DNA from: Burkholderiales bacterium
GTDB taxonomy: Bacteria > Pseudomonadota > Gammaproteobacteria > Burkholderiales > Burkholderiaceae_C
Assembly (NCBI GenBank): GCA_016702555.1
Contig: JADJDV010000006.1
Location: 731,114-795,113 of the forward strand
Direction of reading: 5' to 3'
DNA: 64,000 nt
Shown here: one piece after another, positions 16,847 to 26,933 of the stretch
Layout of the letters: each line of letters begins with the position of its first letter
Position numbering within the stretch: position 1 is the first letter of the stretch
The notes under the pieces: model-generated
Seen by the model: the letters and a program-made list of their open reading frames with translations, nothing else
What the model was told of the DNA's origin: nothing
Databases searched by the model: none
Translations under genes and position numbers: made by a program

Positions 16847-17413
16847 ATGCAGCCCCAGTGGGAGCCGGCCGAGCTGCCGGCGGATGCGGTCGAAGTCGGC
16901 CGCGTCCTTGATGCCTGGGGCATCCAGGGCTGGTTCAAGATCCTGCCCTACAGCGCCTCGCCCGAGGCGCTTTTTTCTTCCAAGCGTTGGTATCTGCAGC
17001 CGTCGGATCGCGGCGCCAGGACGAGTTTCGACGGCACTGTGCTGCTGAAGATCAAGCGGGCGCGCGAGCACGGGGACGCGGTCATCGCCAGCGCACACGA
17101 GGTGCCGGATCGCACGGCCGCCGAAGGGCTGAAGGGCGCGCGCATCTTCATCGCCCGCTCGTCCTTCCCCACGCTGGGTGAGGGCGAATACTACTGGGTC
17201 GACCTGATCGGCTTGGCCGTGTTCAATCGCGAGGGCGTGGCGCTGGGCACGGTGACCGACCTGATGTCCACCGGCCCCCAACAGGTGCTGGTGATCGGCT
17301 ACGAGGCGGATGGCAAGCCGCAAGAGCGGCTGATTCCCTTCGTCGATGCCTATGTGGATGCGGTCGATCTGGAGGCCAGGCGCATCACGGTGGACTGGCA
17401 GCCGGATTACTGA
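16847..17413 (+). CDS. rimM: 16S rRNA processing protein RimM
   Basis: RimM binds S19 and helps mature the 30S head. The 188-residue product contains VEVGRVLDAWGIQGWFKILP at the N-terminal domain, and the PRC-barrel entry EGEYYWVDLIGLAVFNREG and PFVDAYVDAVDLEARRITVD in the C-terminal half. It is co-directional with rpsP and convergent with ftsB, with only 24 bases between their stops. Confidence 0.95.
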   Translation: MQPQWEPAELPADAVEVGRVLDAWGIQGWFKILPYSASPEALFSSKRWYLQPSDRGARTSFDGTVLLKIKRAREHGDAVIASAHEVPDRTAAEGLKGARIFIARSSFPTLGEGEYYWVDLIGLAVFNREGVALGTVTDLMSTGPQQVLVIGYEADGKPQERLIPFVDAYVDAVDLEARRITVDWQPDY

Positions 17414-17437
17414 GCGGCCGCTGGGTGCCGCGGCGTC

Positions 17438-17716
17438 TCAGCGCGGCGTCACCTGCACGAAGATTTCGTTGGGCTTGACCATGCCCAGTTCCATGCGCGC
17501 CTTTTCCTCGACCATGCCGAGACCTGCGCGCAGATCCTCGACCTCGGACGCCAGTTGATCGTTGGCCAGCTTGGCCTTGATGTTGGCGGTGACCTGCGCG
17601 TCCAGCTTGCGCTGCAGCGCCGCCACGTTGAGCAGGCTGCCGCGGCCAGTCCACAGCTGCGCCTGCACCACCACCAGCAGCGCGATCAGCACGACGGGAA
17701 CGATGCGGTTGACCAT
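17438..17716 (-). CDS. ftsB: Cell division protein FtsB
   Basis: The 92-residue bitopic protein has a single N-terminal membrane helix (residues 4-22, VVLIALLVVVQAQLW) and a periplasmic coiled coil at about residues 30-70. It ends in the family stretch VEEKARMELGMVKPNEIFVQ. FtsB pairs with FtsL and FtsQ in the divisome. It sits downstream of eno on the same strand, as is usual in beta- and gammaproteobacteria. Confidence 0.93.
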   Translation of the reverse strand: MVNRIVPVVLIALLVVVQAQLWTGRGSLLNVAALQRKLDAQVTANIKAKLANDQLASEVEDLRAGLGMVEEKARMELGMVKPNEIFVQVTPR

Positions 17717-17765
17717 GCCGATGGCGTTGCGAGGCGGAGTGGAACTGCTATGAGTTTAGTAGAAA

Positions 17766-19052
<1,287 letters not shown>

Positions 19053-19116
19053 GTCAGTTCCTTGAAGTCAAAAAAATAATCGGGATCACAGCGTGGGCGC
19101 GTGCGGCGACCTGCGC

Positions 19117-19407
19117 TCACACGCCCTCGACCAGCACCATCCGCATGACGGCAGCACCTTCACGTGCGGCGCGCGCCTTGGTGTATTCGGGCGAGTGGTA
19201 GAAGCTGCGGGCGGCGTCCACGCTGGAAAACTTCAGCACCACGGTGCGGCCGGGGTTCCAGTCGCCTTCGAGCACCTCGACGGCGCCGCCGCGCACGCAG
19301 ACCTCGGCACCGTGCGCCTGCATGGCGATGCTGGACCACTGCCTGTATTCCTCGTACTGCACGGGATCGGTCACGGTGACGGAGGCGATGATGTAGGCGC
19401 TGGGCAT
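19117..19407 (-). CDS. DUF1330 family protein
   Basis: This 96-residue protein has the DUF1330 dimeric ferredoxin-like pattern, with AYIIASVTVTDPVQYEEY at the start and FSSVDAARSFYHSPEYTKAR toward the end. No enzymatic activity is established for the family. It sits between kdsA (22 bases upstream) and eno on the same strand, inside a block otherwise devoted to pyrG, kdsA and eno. Confidence 0.88.
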   Translation of the reverse strand: MPSAYIIASVTVTDPVQYEEYRQWSSIAMQAHGAEVCVRGGAVEVLEGDWNPGRTVVLKFSSVDAARSFYHSPEYTKARAAREGAAVMRMVLVEGV

Positions 19408-19429
19408 CGGGCAAATCCTTGAGGGGCGA

Positions 19430-20287
19430 TCAGGCGGAAAAATCGTTTTCGAGCAGCGGCTGGCGCTTGGTCACCTCGTCGAGCGCGCGCAGGGTTTCGA
19501 GCAGCGCCTTCATGTGCTTGAGCGGGACGGCGTTGGGGCCATCGCTGAGTGCGTTCTTCGGATCGGGATGCGTTTCCATGAACAAGCCGGCCACACCCAC
19601 GGCGACCGCCGCGCGCGCCAGCACCGGCACCATCTCGCGCTGGCCGCCGCTGGACGTGCCCTGGCCGCCCGGCAACTGCACCGAATGCGTGGCGTCGAAC
19701 ACCACCGGCGCGCCGGTCTCACGCATGATCGCCAGGCTGCGCATGTCGCTGACCAGGTTGTTGTAGCCAAAGCTGGCGCCGCGCTCGCAGGCCATGAAGT
19801 TGTCGGTAGGCAGGCCTTTTTCAGCCGCCGCCGCGCGCGCCTTGTCGATCACGTTCTTCATGTCGTGCGGCGCCAGGAACTGCCCCTTCTTGATGTTGAC
19901 CGGCTTGCCCGATTGCGCCACTGCACGAATGAAGTCGGTCTGACGGCACAGAAAGGCGGGCGTCTGCAGTACGTCGACCACCTGCGCGACGGCGGGGATC
20001 TCGGCCTCGGTATGCACGTCGGTCAGCACGGGCAGCTTCAGCTCACGCTTGACCTTGGCGAGGATCTCCAGTCCCTTGTCCATGCCCGGGCCGCGAAAGC
20101 TGGCGCCCGACGAGCGGTTGGCCTTGTCGTAGCTGCTCTTGAAGATGAAGGGGATGCCCAGGCTGGCCGTGATCTCCTTCAACTGGCCGGCCACGTCCAT
20201 CTGAAGCTGCTCGCTCTCCACCACGCAGGGGCCGGCAATCAGAAAAAAGGGCTGATCCAGCCCGATGTCGAATCCGCACAACTTCAT
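19430..20287 (-). CDS. kdsA: 3-deoxy-8-phosphooctulonate synthase (KDO-8-P synthase)
   Basis: KdsA condenses phosphoenolpyruvate and arabinose 5-phosphate to KDO-8-phosphate for lipopolysaccharide inner core. The 285-residue protein has FFLIAGPCVVESEQLQMDV, the substrate loop YDKANRSSGASFRGPGMDKG, VLTDVHTEAEI and VVFDATHSVQLPGGQG. The start at 20287 overlaps the pyrG stop by ATGA, so translation is probably coupled. The open frame upstream to 20695 is a shadow of pyrG. Confidence 0.97.
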   Translation of the reverse strand: MKLCGFDIGLDQPFFLIAGPCVVESEQLQMDVAGQLKEITASLGIPFIFKSSYDKANRSSGASFRGPGMDKGLEILAKVKRELKLPVLTDVHTEAEIPAVAQVVDVLQTPAFLCRQTDFIRAVAQSGKPVNIKKGQFLAPHDMKNVIDKARAAAAEKGLPTDNFMACERGASFGYNNLVSDMRSLAIMRETGAPVVFDATHSVQLPGGQGTSSGGQREMVPVLARAAVAVGVAGLFMETHPDPKNALSDGPNAVPLKHMKALLETLRALDEVTKRQPLLENDFSA

Positions 20288-21959
20288 TTCACTGCCTTCA
20301 GGGTCTTGGCATCGCCATGCGCAGCCTGATGCGCCAGCGCCGCCTTGATGAAGGCGTTGAACAGCGGATGCCCGTCCCAGGGCGTGCTCTTGAACTCGGG
20401 ATGGAACTGCACGCCGATGAACCAGGGGTGCACGCTGGTTGGCAGTTCGATGATCTCGGTCAGGTGCTCGCGCTGCGTCAGCGCCGAGATCACCAGGCCG
20501 GCTTCGCGCAGGCGGTCGAGGTAGTGCACGTTGGCCTCGTAGCGGTGGCGGTGGCGCTCGGTCACCACGTCGCCGTAGATGCTGTGCGCCAGCGTGCCCG
20601 GCTGCACGTCGGAGCTTTGCGCGCCCAGGCGCATGGTGCCGCCCAGATCGGACTGGTCGTCGCGCTGCTGGATGCTGCCGTCGGCGTCCTTCCACTCGGT
20701 GATCAGCGCGATCACCGGGTGCGCGCAGTCGCGGTCGAACTCCGTGCTGTTGGCGCCCGCCAGGCCGGCCGCGTGGCGCGCGTACTCGATGGTGGCCACC
20801 TGCATGCCCATGCAGATGCCCAGGTAGGGCAGTCGGTGCTCGCGCGCGAAACGCGCGGCGCTGATCTTGCCTTCAACCCCGCGCGAACCAAAGCCGCCCG
20901 GCACCAGGATGGCGTCGTAGCGCGCCAGCCGTGCCGCCGTCTCCGGGGTGATGGTCTCGGAGTCGATGTGCTCGATGAGCACGCGCGCATGGTTGTGGAT
21001 GCCGGCGTGGCGCAGCGCCTCGTTGACCGACTTGTAGCTGTCGCTCAGGTCAACGTACTTGCCGACCATGGCGACGGTGACCTCGTGGCGCGGGTTCTCG
21101 ACCTCGTGCACCAGCGCATCCCAGCGGTTCAGGTCGGCCGGGCGCGTGTTCAGGCGCAGCTTGTCGCAGATCAGGCCGTCCAGGCCCTGCTCGTGCAACA
21201 GGCGCGGCACCTTGTAGATGCTGTCCACGTCGGGCATGCTGATCACGCCCCAGGGCTGCACGTTGGTGAACAGGCTGATCTTCTCGCGCTCTTCCTGCGG
21301 GATGCTGCGGTCGGCACGGCACAGCAGCGCGTCGGGCTGGATGCCGATCTCGCGCAGCTTCTGCACCGTATGCTGCGTCGGCTTGGTCTTCAGTTCGCCC
21401 GCGGCGGCGATCCAGGGCAGGTAGGTCAGGTGCACGAAGGCGCTGTGGTTCGGACCCATCTTCAGGCTGAGCTGGCGCACCGCCTCCAGAAAGGCAGCGA
21501 CTCGATGTCGCCCACGGTGCCGCCGACCTCGACGATGGCGACGTCCGCCGCGCCGGCACCGCCGACCCCGGCGCCGCGCTTGATGAAGTCCTGGATCTCG
21601 TTGGTGACGTGCGGAATCACCTGCACCGTCTTGCCCAGGTAGTCGCCGCGGCGCTCCTTCTCGAGCACGCTCTTGTAGATCTGGCCGGTGGTGAAGTTGT
21701 TGGCGCGCTTCATGCGCGTGGTGATGAAGCGCTCGTAATGGCCCAGGTCCAGGTCGGTCTCGGCGCCGTCGTCGGTGACGAACACCTCGCCGTGCTGGAA
21801 CGGGCTCATGGTGCCCGGATCGACGTTGAGGTAGGGATCGAGCTTGATCAGGGTGACTTTGAGGCCGCGCGATTCCAGGATCGCGGCCAGGGAGGCCGAG
21901 GCGATTCCCTTGCCCAGGGAAGACACCACACCGCCGGTGACGAAGACGAATTTGGTCAT
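20284..21959 (-). CDS. pyrG: CTP synthase, interrupted by a one-base frameshift
   Basis: PyrG converts UTP to CTP using glutamine. The N-terminal synthetase part starts at 21959 with MTKFVFVTGGVVSSLGKGI and reaches DIESLPF. The frame then shifts and resumes as VRQLSLKMGPNHSAFVHLTY, continuing through the amidotransferase domain with the nucleophile region YLGICMGMQVATIEYARH and LGGTMRLGAQ. The expected reading FLEAVRQ is restored by one extra G in the plus-strand CCAGAAAGG at about 21489. The two parts together give about 558 residues, the normal length. Because PyrG is normally essential, a consensus error is more likely than a real null mutation. Confidence 0.92.
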
Positions 21960-22050
21960 GTCATGACGAAGGGCGTGTGCCTTCGCTCGGTGGGAAATTC
22001 CAATTATAGGAAAGCCCGCCTGTGCACCGCCATTTGCTACATTGCGCGCC

Positions 22051-23301
22051 ATGAACGCGAACACCACTCAGAGCGTTGCCGGCGAACTGGCCGGCCGCCA
22101 CATCGTGCTGGGCCTGTCGGGCGGCGCGGCCTGCTTCAAGGCCGCCGAATTCTGCCGCTTGCTGATCAAGGCCGGCGCCACGGTGCAGGTGGTGATGACC
22201 GAGGCGGCCTGCCAGTTCATCACGCCGGTGGCGATGCAGGCGCTGTCGGGCCGGCCGGTGTATGTGTCGCAGTGGGATGCGCGGCCCGACAACAACATGG
22301 CCCACATCAATTTGAGCCGCGAGGCCGACGCCATCGTCGTCGCGCCGGCCAGCGCGGATTTCATCGCCCAGCTGGCGCAGGGCCGCGCCGGTGAACTGCT
22401 GGCGCTGCTGTGCCTGGCGCGGCCGATCGAAAGCGTCCCGCTGCTGCTGGCCCCGGCCATGAACCGCGAGATGTGGGCGCACCCGGCCACACAGCGCAAC
22501 CTGGCACAGGTGGCCCAGGACGGCGCCTTCGTGCTGGGCGTGGCGCATGGTGACCAGGCCTGCGGTGAATTCGGCGATGGCCGCATGCTGGAGGCGGCCG
22601 GCCTGCTGGAGGAGTTGATCGCCTTCCTGGCGCCCAAGCCGCTGCTCGGGCAGAGTGTGCTGGTCACGGCGGGGCCGACCTTCGAGGCCATCGACCCGGT
22701 GCGCGGCATCACCAACCTGTCGAGCGGCAAGATGGGCTTTGCCATTGCCCGCGCGGCGCGCGAGGCGGGCGCCGAGGTCACGCTGATCGCCGGCCCGGTG
22801 CACCTGCCGACGCCGCGCGGCGTGCAGCGCGTCGATGTCGATTCGGCGCGCCGCATGCACGCCGCCGCCGTCGAGCGCGCGCAGGACGCCGACATCTTCA
22901 TCGCCACCGCCGCGGTGGCCGACTGGCGGCCCGCCAACGCGGCCGAGCACAAGATCAAGAAGGACGGCTCGGGGGAGGTGCCGGCACTGGCCTTCGTCGA
23001 GAACCCCGACATCCTGGCCGAGGTGGCGCACTCGCCGCGCGCGCAGGCGGGCGAGCTGTACTGCGTCGGCTTTGCGGCTGAAAGCCAGGATCTGCTGGCC
23101 AATGCCCAGGCCAAGCGCGCGCGCAAGGGCGTGCCGCTGCTGGTGGGCAACATCGGGCCGGCGACTTTCGGCAAGGACGACAACGCGCTGCTGCTGGTCG
23201 ACGACGAAGGCGCCACCGAACTGCCGCACGCCAGCAAGCGCGTGCTGGCGCAGCAACTGGTGCAGGAAATCGCGCGCCGCGTGTCGGGGCTGGACGCATG
23301 A
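22051..23301 (+). CDS. coaBC: Bifunctional phosphopantothenoylcysteine decarboxylase / phosphopantothenate-cysteine ligase
   Basis: CoaBC performs two successive steps of coenzyme A synthesis. The N-terminal flavoprotein domain (about residues 15-180) shows GLSGGAACFKAAEFCRLL and the substrate motif PAMNREMWAHPATQRN. The C-terminal ligase domain (about 195-410) begins VLVTAGPTFEAIDPVRGITN and contains SSGKMGFAIA and ATAAVADWRP. The second residue of the usual SGGIAAYK loop is changed to GAACFK, a small variant. An in-frame TTG at 22042 is an alternative start. Its stop overlaps the dut start by ATGA. Confidence 0.95.
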   Translation: MNANTTQSVAGELAGRHIVLGLSGGAACFKAAEFCRLLIKAGATVQVVMTEAACQFITPVAMQALSGRPVYVSQWDARPDNNMAHINLSREADAIVVAPASADFIAQLAQGRAGELLALLCLARPIESVPLLLAPAMNREMWAHPATQRNLAQVAQDGAFVLGVAHGDQACGEFGDGRMLEAAGLLEELIAFLAPKPLLGQSVLVTAGPTFEAIDPVRGITNLSSGKMGFAIARAAREAGAEVTLIAGPVHLPTPRGVQRVDVDSARRMHAAAVERAQDADIFIATAAVADWRPANAAEHKIKKDGSGEVPALAFVENPDILAEVAHSPRAQAGELYCVGFAAESQDLLANAQAKRARKGVPLLVGNIGPATFGKDDNALLLVDDEGATELPHASKRVLAQQLVQEIARRVSGLDA

Positions 23302-23744
23302 AGCTGGATGTCAAATTGCTGGACGAGCGCCTGCGCGAGCAGCTGCCCGCCTACGCCACGCCCGGCAGCGCGGGGTTGGACCTGCGTGCCTGTCTTGAGG
23401 CGCCGCTGACGCTGCAGCCCAACGCCTGGCAGCTGGTGCCGACCGGCATGGCGATCCACCTGGCCGATCCGGGCTACGCCGCGCTGATCCTGCCGCGCTC
23501 GGGCCTGGGGCACAAGCACGGCATCGTGCTGGGCAATCTGGTGGGCCTGATCGACAGCGACTACCAGGGCCAGCTGATGGTCAGCGCCTGGAACCGCAGC
23601 GACGTCGCCTTCACCATCGAGCCGATGGAGCGCATCGCGCAACTGGTGATCGTGCCAGTGGTGCAGGCCCGCTTCCGGCTGGTGGACGAGTTTCCGGCCT
23701 CGCAGCGCGGTGAGGGCGGCTACGGCTCAACCGGGCGTGGCTAA
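23298..23744 (+). CDS. dut: Deoxyuridine 5'-triphosphate nucleotidohydrolase (dUTPase)
   Basis: Dut hydrolyses dUTP to dUMP, supplying thymidylate synthesis and keeping uracil out of DNA. The 148-residue protein carries the five dUTPase motifs, including ATPGSAGLDLRAC, LPRSGLGHKHGIVLGN, GLIDSDYQGQL and the C-terminal RGEGGYGSTGRG that closes over the active site. It is coupled to coaBC by a 4-base overlap, a widely conserved pairing. Confidence 0.97.
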   Translation: MKLDVKLLDERLREQLPAYATPGSAGLDLRACLEAPLTLQPNAWQLVPTGMAIHLADPGYAALILPRSGLGHKHGIVLGNLVGLIDSDYQGQLMVSAWNRSDVAFTIEPMERIAQLVIVPVVQARFRLVDEFPASQRGEGGYGSTGRG

Positions 23745-23916
23745 CGGTTCGCGTGCGTGGTTTGTGCGCCGGTTCCTACCCGCGCGCGGCGCAACGGCCG
23801 ACCCGCCGAAGCGATGGCAGCAACTGTCTTTACCTCGCCGAAACGGATCGAATGCCAAGGTGACGCGTTATTCCATCACGGCGCCTGAATCCAGGGGCCA
23901 CTACAGGAGAAAACCC

Positions 23917-24399
23917 ATGAAAATCCATTCCCGTCTGCTTTCGTCGGTGGCAGCCGTCAGTGCCACGCTGGCCCTGGTGGCCTGTGCCGTGCCCGGCCAG
24001 CAGCCGGTGGGCAGCACCTACCCGGCCGGCAGCTACCCGACCACCTACCCGAGCAATCCGGCCTACGCCAATTACGGTCGCGTCAGCAACGTCGAATACG
24101 TGCGCGGCGGCCAGTCGCAAGGTGTCGCCGGTGCCGTGGTCGGCGGTGCGGTCGGCGGTCTGGCCGGCAGTCAGGTCGGCGGCGGCAGTGGCCGCACGGC
24201 GGCCACCGTGGCCGGCGTGATCGGTGGCGCGCTGATCGGGCGCGCGCTGGAGCAGAACATGAACCGCAACCAGGTCGACCATTACCGCGTCACAGTGCAG
24301 TTCGACAACGGCAGCGTGCGCAGCTTCGACTACGCGCAGCCGCCCAATGTGCAGATCGGCGATCGCGTGCGCGCCGATGGCGATCAGCTGTATCGCTGA
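23917..24399 (+). CDS. Glycine-zipper 2TM lipoprotein (17-kDa antigen-like)
   Basis: The 160-residue protein has a lipoprotein signal peptide ending LALVACAVPG, with the modified cysteine near residue 22. A P/T/Y-rich linker follows, then the glycine-zipper region GVAGAVVGGAVGGLAGSQVG and a C-terminal polar segment VTVQFDNGSVRSFDYAQ. It should be anchored in the outer membrane. The ATG at 23917 is preceded by CAGGAGAAAA. The 172 bases between dut and this gene hold no other feature that I can support. Confidence 0.88.
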   Translation: MKIHSRLLSSVAAVSATLALVACAVPGQQPVGSTYPAGSYPTTYPSNPAYANYGRVSNVEYVRGGQSQGVAGAVVGGAVGGLAGSQVGGGSGRTAATVAGVIGGALIGRALEQNMNRNQVDHYRVTVQFDNGSVRSFDYAQPPNVQIGDRVRADGDQLYR

Positions 24400-24427
24400 T
24401 TCGCCGCGCTCGCGGTTGTAACAAGAA

Positions 24428-24449
24428 AACGGCGCCTGCGGGCGCCGTT
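24428..24449. terminator. Perfect hairpin between convergent lipoprotein and FKBP genes
   Basis: AACGGCGCC (24428-24436) and GGCGCCGTT (24441-24449) form a perfect 9-bp stem with a TGCG loop. It sits between two convergent genes. A short A run upstream serves the leftward transcript as a U tract, so a bidirectional terminator is plausible. Confidence 0.65.
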
Positions 24450-24477
24450 CTCGCGTGGGGTGCGGGGCGCGGGTGGG

Positions 24478-25002
24478 TCAGTGCAAGAGGTCGTTGCCCG
24501 GTGCCTGCGCCTGCAGGCTGAAAAAGCCGGTGCCCGCGCTGCCGCGCCCGACCTCGTCCACGGTGGCCTCGCGCACGCGCGCCACGTGCAGGCGCAGACG
24601 CAGGCCGATGCCGGCCAGCGGGTGGTTACCGTCCAGCACCACGTGTTCGGGGTAGATCTCGGTGATCGTCAGCACGCGGTCGGGCGCCAGTCCGTCGGCG
24701 ATGCCGGCCGGCAAGGAGCCCGCCTCGATCAGCAGGCCTTCGTCCAGCGCCTCGGGCAGTTGCTGGCGTGGCGCCAGAAAGATCAGCTGCTCGTCGAAAT
24801 CGCCGAAGGCGTCTTCCGGCTCCAGGTTCAGCATCAGCGTGGCGCCGGCCTCGTGGCCTTGCAGCGCGGCTTCGATGGCCGGCAGCAGGTCATCGCCGCC
24901 GACCAGGAACTCGACCGGCTCATCCAGTTGATCCAGCGTCTCGCCCAGGCTGTCCTTGAGCGTCCAGGTCAGCGCCACCACGCAGGGGGAAGTGATATCC
25001 AT
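24478..25002 (-). CDS. FKBP-type peptidyl-prolyl isomerase, SlyD/SlpA-like
   Basis: This 174-residue protein resembles SlyD/SlpA isomerases. The N-terminal FKBP half has LTWTLKDSLGETLDQLDEP and FLVGGDDLLPAIEAALQGHE, the inserted flap has LNLEPEDAFGDFDEQLIF, and the C-terminal half closes with DGNHPLAGIGLRLRLHVARV. There is no His-rich metal-binding tail, unlike E. coli SlyD. It should be a cytoplasmic folding helper. The start at 25002 is the first Met that matches the family. It is divergent from the RoxA-like gene with 55 bases between the starts. Confidence 0.88.
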   Translation of the reverse strand: MDITSPCVVALTWTLKDSLGETLDQLDEPVEFLVGGDDLLPAIEAALQGHEAGATLMLNLEPEDAFGDFDEQLIFLAPRQQLPEALDEGLLIEAGSLPAGIADGLAPDRVLTITEIYPEHVVLDGNHPLAGIGLRLRLHVARVREATVDEVGRGSAGTGFFSLQAQAPGNDLLH

Positions 25003-25057
25003 GCGCGGATTGTCGCATCGCAAACGGGCACCGCCGCCGCTTGCGTATGCTTGCGGC

Positions 25058-26194
25058 ATGGACGTCGACCACCCCTTGCCCCTGCTCGGCGGGCTCAGCC
25101 CCGCGCAATTCATGAAGCGCCACTGGCAGAAGAAACCGCTGCTGGTGCGCCAGGCCATTCCTGGCTTCACCGCGCCACTGTCGCGCCCGGCCTTGTTCAC
25201 GCTGGCCGGTCAGGAGGGCGTGGAGTCGCGCCTGGTCAGCGCGGGGCCCAAGGGCTGGCAGCTGCGCCATGGCCCGTTCACTCGCCGCGCGCTGCCGCCA
25301 CGGACGCAGCCGCAGTGGACGCTGCTGGTGCAGGGCGTCGATCTGCACAATGCGGCCGTGCACGCGCTGATGCAGCAGTTCCGCTTCGTGCCCGATGCCC
25401 GGCTGGACGACGTCATGATCAGCTACGCCAGTGACGGCGGCGGTGTCGGCCCGCACATCGACAGCTACGACGTGTTCCTGCTGCAGGCGCACGGGCAGCG
25501 GCGCTGGCGCATTGGCCGGCAACGCGAAACCGCCCTGGTGGAAGGCTTGCCGTTGCGCATCCTGGCCGAGTTTTACCCCGAGCACGAATACCTGCTCGAA
25601 CCCGGCGACATGCTGTACCTGCCACCGCGCTGGGCGCACGACGGCGTGGCAGTGGACGAATGCATGACGTATTCCATTGGCTTCCAGCAACCCAGCTGCG
25701 TCGGGTTGGCGCAGGAGTTGCTGCAGCGCCTGGCCGACGAGGCCGTCGATGCGCTGGGCGAGGTCGCCTATCGCGACCCCGGCCAGGCGGCGGTGGCCAC
25801 GCCGGGCCGCATCCCGGAGGCCATGCTGGCGTTCGCGCGCGACGGGCTGGATCGCCTGCTGCGCCAGCCCGATCTGCTCCCGATGCTGCTGGGCGAAGCG
25901 CTGACCGAGCCCAAGCCGAACGTCTGGTTCGAGGCGGCCGAGCCTGAGACGTTCGAGCAGACGGCGACGTTCGGCGCCGGTGTTGCGCTGGATCGCCGCA
26001 CGCGCATGATGTACGACGAGCGACACGTGTTCATCAATGGCGAAAGCTTTCGCGCCAGCGGCCGTGATGCGCGCCTGATGCGCCAACTGGCCGACACGCG
26101 CCGCCTGGACGCCGCCGAGCTGCAGGCGCTGAGCGTACCGGCGCGGGAGTTGCTGGCGGACTGGCACCTCGCCGGCTGGCTGCAGGACCTGTGA
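25058..26194 (+). CDS. RoxA-like ribosomal oxygenase (JmjC/cupin 2-oxoglutarate enzyme)
   Basis: The 378-residue protein matches the YcfD/RoxA group, which hydroxylates an arginine of ribosomal protein uL16. The Fe(II) facial triad is visible as His133 and Asp135 in GPHIDSYDVFLLQ and His194 in PPRWAHDG. RWRIGRQRE and EYLLEPGDMLYLPPRWAHDG are strong family stretches. The C-terminal region (about residues 230-378) fits the dimerisation and winged-helix part. The start at 25058 matches the family; an upstream in-frame reading overlaps the divergent FKBP gene. Confidence 0.88.
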   Translation: MDVDHPLPLLGGLSPAQFMKRHWQKKPLLVRQAIPGFTAPLSRPALFTLAGQEGVESRLVSAGPKGWQLRHGPFTRRALPPRTQPQWTLLVQGVDLHNAAVHALMQQFRFVPDARLDDVMISYASDGGGVGPHIDSYDVFLLQAHGQRRWRIGRQRETALVEGLPLRILAEFYPEHEYLLEPGDMLYLPPRWAHDGVAVDECMTYSIGFQQPSCVGLAQELLQRLADEAVDALGEVAYRDPGQAAVATPGRIPEAMLAFARDGLDRLLRQPDLLPMLLGEALTEPKPNVWFEAAEPETFEQTATFGAGVALDRRTRMMYDERHVFINGESFRASGRDARLMRQLADTRRLDAAELQALSVPARELLADWHLAGWLQDL

Positions 26195-26314
26195 CGCAGG
26201 GCCGACCGCCTTCTTTGGGGGTCATAGTTGCGTACAACCGACGCAGTTGTGACATTTTGCCGCGCTGTAGCTCGCCCGCACTTCTGAATACGCATTGTTG
26301 CAGTGCAGCAAGCT

Positions 26315-26320
26315 TATAAT
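26315..26320 (+). promoter_or_regulatory. Candidate -10 element of the alanine-rich lipoprotein gene
   Basis: A perfect TATAAT stands 116 bases before the ATG at 26437. No good -35 hexamer is visible at 16-18 bases; TTGTTG and TTGCAG lie too close. The whole 242-base gap 26195-26436 holds no other gene, and a long leader is implied. The Shine-Dalgarno is AACGAGGACC. Confidence 0.45.
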
Positions 26321-26436
26321 TTGGGGTTGAGCGGAAAGAGTTCGAGTGCTTTCTCTCAGCTGGGGACGGCGCGTTTCGCATCGGGCCTCAGGGCTTTCCG
26401 AAACACCTTTTCACTTTTCCAACGAGGACCATCGAA

Positions 26437-26832
26437 ATGAATAAATCGCTTCTCATGGCTGCGCTGATCTCCGCCGTCGCCCTGGCCGCCTGCGGCAAGA
26501 AAGAAGAGCCGGCGCCCGCGCCCGCGCCGGCACCGGCCGTTGAAGCCGCGGCCTCCGCTGCCAACAGCGCTGCCTCCGCCGCGGATTCCGCGGCTGCTGC
26601 CGCTGCCAACGCCGCTTCCGCCGCGGGCGCCGCCACCAGCCAGGCCGCCGATGCCGCCAAGGACGCCGCTTCCGCTGCTGGCGCTGCCGTGACTCAAGCC
26701 GCTTCCGCCGCCGGCGCCGCCGTGGGCGCTGCCGCCGACAACGCCGCCGCCGCTGCCGCCAACGCCGCCGCCACCGCGGCGGCCGCCGCCGCGAGCGCCG
26801 CCGGTGCCGCTGCTGACTCCGCGAAGAAGTAA
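26437..26832 (+). CDS. Alanine-rich lipoprotein with low-complexity helical body
   Basis: The 131-residue protein has a lipoprotein signal peptide ending LAACGKKEEP, a short P/A linker, then about 95 residues that are mostly Ala with regularly placed Ser, Asp, Asn and Thr, ending in KK. The composition favours a long continuous helix, reminiscent of small alanine-rich outer-membrane proteins, though no specific family can be assigned. No catalytic residues are visible. It has its own promoter candidate and a strong terminator, so it is probably a well-expressed monocistronic gene. Confidence 0.8.
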   Translation: MNKSLLMAALISAVALAACGKKEEPAPAPAPAPAVEAAASAANSAASAADSAAAAAANAASAAGAATSQAADAAKDAASAAGAAVTQAASAAGAAVGAAADNAAAAAANAAATAAAAAASAAGAAADSAKK

Positions 26833-26878
26833 ATCCAGGCCGGCAGCCGCCGGCCTCGCATGGGCTGCGGCCCGCGTC

Positions 26879-26908
26879 AAAGCCACCTCCGGGTGGCTTT
26901 TTCGTTTT
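26879..26908 (+). terminator. Strong intrinsic terminator after the alanine-rich lipoprotein
   Basis: AAAGCCACC (26879-26887) and GGTGGCTTT (26892-26900) form a perfect 9-bp stem with a TCCG tetraloop. The T-rich run TTTTTCGTTTT follows. It is the clearest rho-independent terminator in the window. Confidence 0.9.
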
Positions 26909-26933
26909 CCGGCGCAAGCCAGGTGTCTGCGCG

